A DNA stretch of 45,381 nucleotides from contig JAKVBW010000002.1 in assembly GCA_022446945.1 (NCBI GenBank), positions 2,759 to 48,139 of the forward strand, read 5' to 3'. Positions 41,348-45,381 of this stretch are shown here, in pieces. Numbering within the stretch: position 1 is the first letter of the stretch; every line of letters starts with the position of its first letter. The DNA comes from Phycisphaerales bacterium (lineage in GTDB: Bacteria; Planctomycetota; Phycisphaerae; Phycisphaerales; SM1A02). Under the pieces are notes generated by a model. That model was not told the DNA's origin. It searched no databases and saw only the letters and a program-made list of their open reading frames with translations. The position numbers and the translations under genes were made by a program.

Positions 41348-42036
41348 ACGATTACTTAAACATCCATCGCACCGACAAACTATTGACGATCACACTGAAT
41401 CGTCCCGACAGTCGCAATGCCCTGACACTCGACATGCTCAGCAGTCTTGCAAAGGAAGTTGAAACGGCTGCAACCGCCGATCTGGTCATCCTCCAAGGCG
41501 AAGGAAGTGCATTCTGTGGCGGTTTCGATGTGACATTGCTGAAGAAATCCACTGCGATGATCGATGATCTGATCGCAGCACTTAGCCAAGCATGCAGAGC
41601 AATGCGGCGATGCCCCGCCACAGTGCTCGTCGATGTGCAAGGCGCAGCAGTGGCGGGCGGATGCGCCCTTGCAGTGTCAGCCGACATTGTTGTCGCACGA
41701 CATGGGGCACAGTTCGGATATCCGGTCCACAAACTCGGTATCTCTCCAGCGGTCACCATCCCCACCCTTCTCCCCGCGCTCGGTGGTGCTGCTCGTGCAC
41801 TACTCATGAGTGGTCAACTCCAGTCCGCTGAATCGCTATACAAGATGGGTCTCGTGCATCACTTGCTGGAACCCACATCCTCCATCGAAGACATGACGAG
41901 TGCCCTGCTAAATCGCGGCAGCCATGCTTCGAAAATGACCAAGATGTGGCTCAATGAACTAGAAGGTGTGATGCAGGACAATCGTTTCGACGGACCCGTA
42001 GAAGGCTCGAAAGGGCTCCAATTCCATCAACCCTGA
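41344..42036 (+). CDS. Enoyl-CoA hydratase/isomerase (crotonase) family
   Basis: LLTITLNRPDSRNALTLDMLSSL, LVILQGEGSAFCGGFDVTLL, VQGAAVAGGCALAVSADIVVA; ATGA overlap with the transporter. Confidence 0.88.
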   Translation: MNDYLNIHRTDKLLTITLNRPDSRNALTLDMLSSLAKEVETAATADLVILQGEGSAFCGGFDVTLLKKSTAMIDDLIAALSQACRAMRRCPATVLVDVQGAAVAGGCALAVSADIVVARHGAQFGYPVHKLGISPAVTIPTLLPALGGAARALLMSGQLQSAESLYKMGLVHHLLEPTSSIEDMTSALLNRGSHASKMTKMWLNELEGVMQDNRFDGPVEGSKGLQFHQP

Positions 42037-43361
42037 TTCGTTGCGTCGATTTCTTCAGAACGGCACATGTCACGGTGGGATGCGGGATGCATGCCCAGTT
42101 GCACATAGTCCTTCCGAAAGAACATGTTGAGTGTCCAATCCAGCAAGACACTGATGCGCCGCCCCAATCTGGGAGTCTTGAGCAGATAGATGGCACGCCA
42201 CATGGCCCATGCAAGAAATCCATGGACGCGGATGCCCTTGATCTGCGCAACACCCCGATGCCGTCCTAGTGGCACGAGAACACCCTGTAGGTGCACTTCT
42301 CCGGGCTTGGTTGGCCGGCCTTTTTCGACCGAGGAGATGTTGGCGGCAACCTGCGGCGCTTGACGAATGGCAATCTGAGCCAATGGGGGCATGGGTTTGC
42401 CATCCGCACCTGGCACCGACGCACAATCACCTAGGCCCCACACACCATCGAGGCCAACCGCGCTGTAATCGCTTGCGCACTCCAAGCCCCCGAACTTGTT
42501 CAGCGGCAGACCGTTCAATTGTCCGAGCACTGGACTGGGCGCGATTCCAGCAGTCCAGATCACTGTTGAACAACCCACTACTTTGTCATCACTGTCAACA
42601 ATCCGGTCGGCATGAACTTCCTTGACCGATGTTCCAGTATGAATTTTGATACCGCGTTTCTTCAACTGCCGCGTTGCCCAGACTGACAAGTTCTCTGGAA
42701 GAACACCAAGCAGTCTCTGATTCAATTCATAAATCGAGAAAGTGATGTCCTCATCGCTGATATTGCGGTAGTAGGCAGAAGCCTCCCGGACAAAGACCTC
42801 CAATTCGCCCAGGACTTCGATGCCAGTGACATTGCCTCCGACCACAACAAAGTGCAAAAGTCGTCTTCGCTCCTCAAGATCGTCGATCGCGTTCGCCAAC
42901 TCCAGCAATTCAACTGCTCGATCTCGTAGCGCGACAGCGTCCGACATGTGTTTCATGAAGAATGCGTGGTCACGCACGCCGCTGACGATTTTTTCCGGAA
43001 GGATCCGTGTCACGCTCCCGAGCGCCACGACGAGATGGTCGTATTCGATGCCTTTGACTGCATTGTCGCCGATGAGTTGAAAATCGACACTCTTTGTAGA
43101 GACATCGAGCCCAACAACCTCCGCCATCAACAATTCTGATTTCGGCGCAAACTCTCTGATGGGAACTGTGCAGTGACGGGGCTCAATCGAACCACAGCCG
43201 GCCTCTACCAAAAGTGGGTAGAAGATGAAGTAGTTGTTGCGATCAATAATGATCACATCGGCATCCAGCGCGTATTTGCGCCTCGTCAACTCGCGTGCGA
43301 GATACGATCCGCCGAAGCCGCCACCGAGAATGACAATTCGCTTGCGTCGGTTGCTTCCCAC
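42027..43361 (-). CDS. ndh: Type II NADH dehydrogenase (NDH-2)
   Basis: RIVILGGGFGGSYLARELTRR, DRNNYFIFYPLLVEAGCGSIEPRHCTVPIRE, VVVGGNVTGIEVLGEL, VWGLGDCASVPG; GTG start at 43361. Confidence 0.92.
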   Translation of the reverse strand: MGSNRRKRIVILGGGFGGSYLARELTRRKYALDADVIIIDRNNYFIFYPLLVEAGCGSIEPRHCTVPIREFAPKSELLMAEVVGLDVSTKSVDFQLIGDNAVKGIEYDHLVVALGSVTRILPEKIVSGVRDHAFFMKHMSDAVALRDRAVELLELANAIDDLEERRRLLHFVVVGGNVTGIEVLGELEVFVREASAYYRNISDEDITFSIYELNQRLLGVLPENLSVWATRQLKKRGIKIHTGTSVKEVHADRIVDSDDKVVGCSTVIWTAGIAPSPVLGQLNGLPLNKFGGLECASDYSAVGLDGVWGLGDCASVPGADGKPMPPLAQIAIRQAPQVAANISSVEKGRPTKPGEVHLQGVLVPLGRHRGVAQIKGIRVHGFLAWAMWRAIYLLKTPRLGRRISVLLDWTLNMFFRKDYVQLGMHPASHRDMCRSEEIDATNQG

Positions 43362-43843
43362 CTTGGCTCCTCCGTGCTCTCACCGATTGCGAGCCGACAC
43401 GAATCTCGTGACATGCCTTCGCAGGTAGAAGGGTACAGGACAACTAATCGCTTCTGCGGATCGGGCTCGGTTTCGACCGGCGGAAGCTTCTCTGCCATTG
43501 TGAGTGTCAGCACCAGGACCATCGACCATGCCACGGGAAAGGCAGTCACCACAACCGAAAACACAGCAAGCATTTTCGCCGTGCGAGGTCGAATCCGACA
43601 GACAAATTCACAGACACAGATCACAAACACGACGATCCCGAACTTGAAGACGCTCATACCAGGGACACCAAATGTCTCAATGACGACATTGGCAATCGGA
43701 TTGATTTCTGTTCCTCTGAAGAACAGAATCAGGCGAGTCATGATGATGTCAAGGGAGGCAAAAAAGACGAGCCACAAATACAGATTGGGGAACGTGACCA
43801 CTCTGAGCACAAATGGCCTAGGGTCGGCATTCACTGCTTGCAC
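43286..43843 (-). CDS. DUF5658-like membrane protein
   Basis: NLYLWLVFFASLDIIMTRLILFFRGTEINPIANVVIETFGVPGMSVFKFGIVVFVICVCEFVCRIRPRTAKMLAVFSVVVTAFPVAWSMVLVL. Confidence 0.65.
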   Translation of the reverse strand: MQAVNADPRPFVLRVVTFPNLYLWLVFFASLDIIMTRLILFFRGTEINPIANVVIETFGVPGMSVFKFGIVVFVICVCEFVCRIRPRTAKMLAVFSVVVTAFPVAWSMVLVLTLTMAEKLPPVETEPDPQKRLVVLYPSTCEGMSRDSCRLAIGESTEEPRWEATDASELSFSVAASADRISHAS

Positions 43844-43855
43844 CCGTTGCAGCTC

Positions 43856-45381
43856 CTAAATCAGAGGATCATGATCCGGTATACCAGTCACTTCGCCAGT
43901 TCGCAATTCCACCAACTCGATACCAGCAGCCTGCTGATGATCCTTGGCCTCCTGCACGCCGACTTGATCACTATGGCAGCCAGCAGGCGATCCTGAACTG
44001 CTGGTCACTTGGCGTTTGGTCTTGCTTGCCAAGCGGTGGATTTCCTCCGGATCCAGAACGCCCCGCTGTTCGAGGACTGTCTTCTGTTCATCGGATAACG
44101 CCGCGCTAATCTCTGGACGGTCCCATGCGTACGCAGCGTCTTTCCCTGACGCAAACTCCTGTATTTCCTTGCTGATCCGCACCGAACACCAGTCGTGGCC
44201 ACACATGGCGCAGAAATCGGTGTCCACATCTAGATCTTCATCATGCATCGCTCGTGCATAGTCCGGATCGAAGGACAAATCGAAGTGTCGTTGCCAGTTG
44301 AGCGCTGCTCGCGCGCGGGTCAACTCGTCATCTCGATCGCGAGTGCCTGGAATACCGAGTGCAACATCTGCAGCGTGCGCTGCGATCCGATAGGCAATGC
44401 AACCCTGTTTGACGTCATCCTTCTTCGGAAGACCCAAGTGTTCCTTCGGCGTGACGTAGCACAACATCGCGGCACCGTGCCACGCAGCAGCCGTCGCGCC
44501 GATACACGATGTGATGTGGTCGTAACCGGGGAAGATGTCTGTTACCAATGGCCCAAGTACATAGAAAGGCGCTCCGTGGCAACGGCGGCGCTGCAACTTC
44601 ATATTGAATTCAATCTGATCGAATGGCACATGTCCCGGACCTTCCACCATCACTTGCACGCCATGCCGCCACGCTCGCTCAGTCAGTTCTCCAATCGTTT
44701 CAAGCTCGCCCAACTGTGCCTGATCTGTCGCATCCGCGAGACCGCCGGGTCGCAAACCATCTCCAATGCTGAATGTGACGTCGTAACGCCGCAGGATGTC
44801 GCAAATGTCATCCCAAGCTTCGTACATGGGATTTTCCGATCCATGCGTCAGCATCCACTTTGCAAGCAAAGAGCCGCCTCTGGACACGATGCCGATCAAG
44901 CGATCGCGTACAAGCGGAATATGTGCTCGCTTGAGTCCAGCATGAACGGTCATGTAGTCGACGCCCTGTCTGGCTTGATGCTCAATCCCTCTCAGGATTG
45001 TCTCTCGATCCAGATCTTCCAAGCGTCGCTCAAGAATCATGGCGTAAATCGGAACAGTTCCAATCGGAACCGTTGAAGCACCCGCAATCGCTTCACGGCA
45101 AGCATCCACATCACCCCCCGTCGAAAGATCCATGACGGTGTCTGCCCCCCACTTCACAGCCCAATCCAACTTTTCGAGTTCCTCGTCTGTGCCACTGGAT
45201 ACGGGAGAAGCACCCATGTTGGCGTTCACCTTTGTCAGAGATGCCCGCCCGATCGCCATCGGATCAAGTGATCCGGCGAGATGGCGGATATTCGCAGGGA
45301 TCACCATGCGTCCAGCTGCAATCTCGTCCCGAATCTGCTCGGGCGTCAGATGAGGCTCGCGTTCCGCAACCCGGCGCATGG
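43856..45381 (-). CDS. thiC: Phosphomethylpyrimidine synthase ThiC, 5' end probably beyond the window
   Basis: [13 protein letters not shown]...[92 protein letters not shown] (CxxCxxxxC cluster motif). Confidence 0.95.
   Translation of the reverse strand, partial: MRRVAEREPHLTPEQIRDEIAAGRMVIPANIRHLAGSLDPMAIGRASLTKVNANMGASPVSSGTDEELEKLDWAVKWGADTVMDLSTGGDVDACREAIAGASTVPIGTVPIYAMILERRLEDLDRETILRGIEHQARQGVDYMTVHAGLKRAHIPLVRDRLIGIVSRGGSLLAKWMLTHGSENPMYEAWDDICDILRRYDVTFSIGDGLRPGGLADATDQAQLGELETIGELTERAWRHGVQVMVEGPGHVPFDQIEFNMKLQRRRCHGAPFYVLGPLVTDIFPGYDHITSCIGATAAAWHGAAMLCYVTPKEHLGLPKKDDVKQGCIAYRIAAHAADVALGIPGTRDRDDELTRARAALNWQRHFDLSFDPDYARAMHDEDLDVDTDFCAMCGHDWCSVRISKEIQEFASGKDAAYAWDRPEISAALSDEQKTVLEQRGVLDPEEIHRLASKTKRQVTSSSGSPAGCHSDQVGVQEAKDHQQAAGIELVELRTGEVTGIPDHDPLI

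Noticed and set aside
44243-45076. 277-aa plus-strand ORF
   Set aside because: Antisense to thiC, which is unambiguous.

Overview
This 45.4 kb window is gene-dense chromosomal DNA with very short intergenic gaps and many 4-bp start/stop overlaps. It looks like a planctomycete-type (Phycisphaerae-like) bacterium, but that assignment is inference from gene content only. I found no phage, transposon, CRISPR array, rRNA or convincing tRNA. Contents, left to right: a type II secretion pseudopilin operon (gspF-G-H-I-J-K, minus strand, gspK running off the left edge); acs; RNase R; a chaperone block (groEL with GGM tail, groES, tail-less groEL, dnaJ, grpE, fmdB-like); a zinc-ribbon membrane protein; an orphan MoxR ATPase; hpt; folC; leuS; a DUF2314-like protein and a DUF2007-like protein; an APH-like kinase; yicC; secG; tpiA; a tightly coupled alaS, small acidic protein, sugar-phosphate isomerase, zinc ADH, M20 amidohydrolase and GCS2 ligase run; tmk; a zinc-ribbon membrane protein; a UbiB-family kinase; an atypical DEAD-box helicase; a possible short transcript with its own terminator; a hypothetical protein; an AtoE-type transporter with a crotonase; NDH-2; a DUF5658-like protein; and thiC, running off the right edge. 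I could not establish a clearly new multi-gene system. The best leads are the chaperone cluster layout with its hairpins, a DEAD-box protein with His substitutions in motifs V and VI, and the orphan terminator near 39.1 kb.
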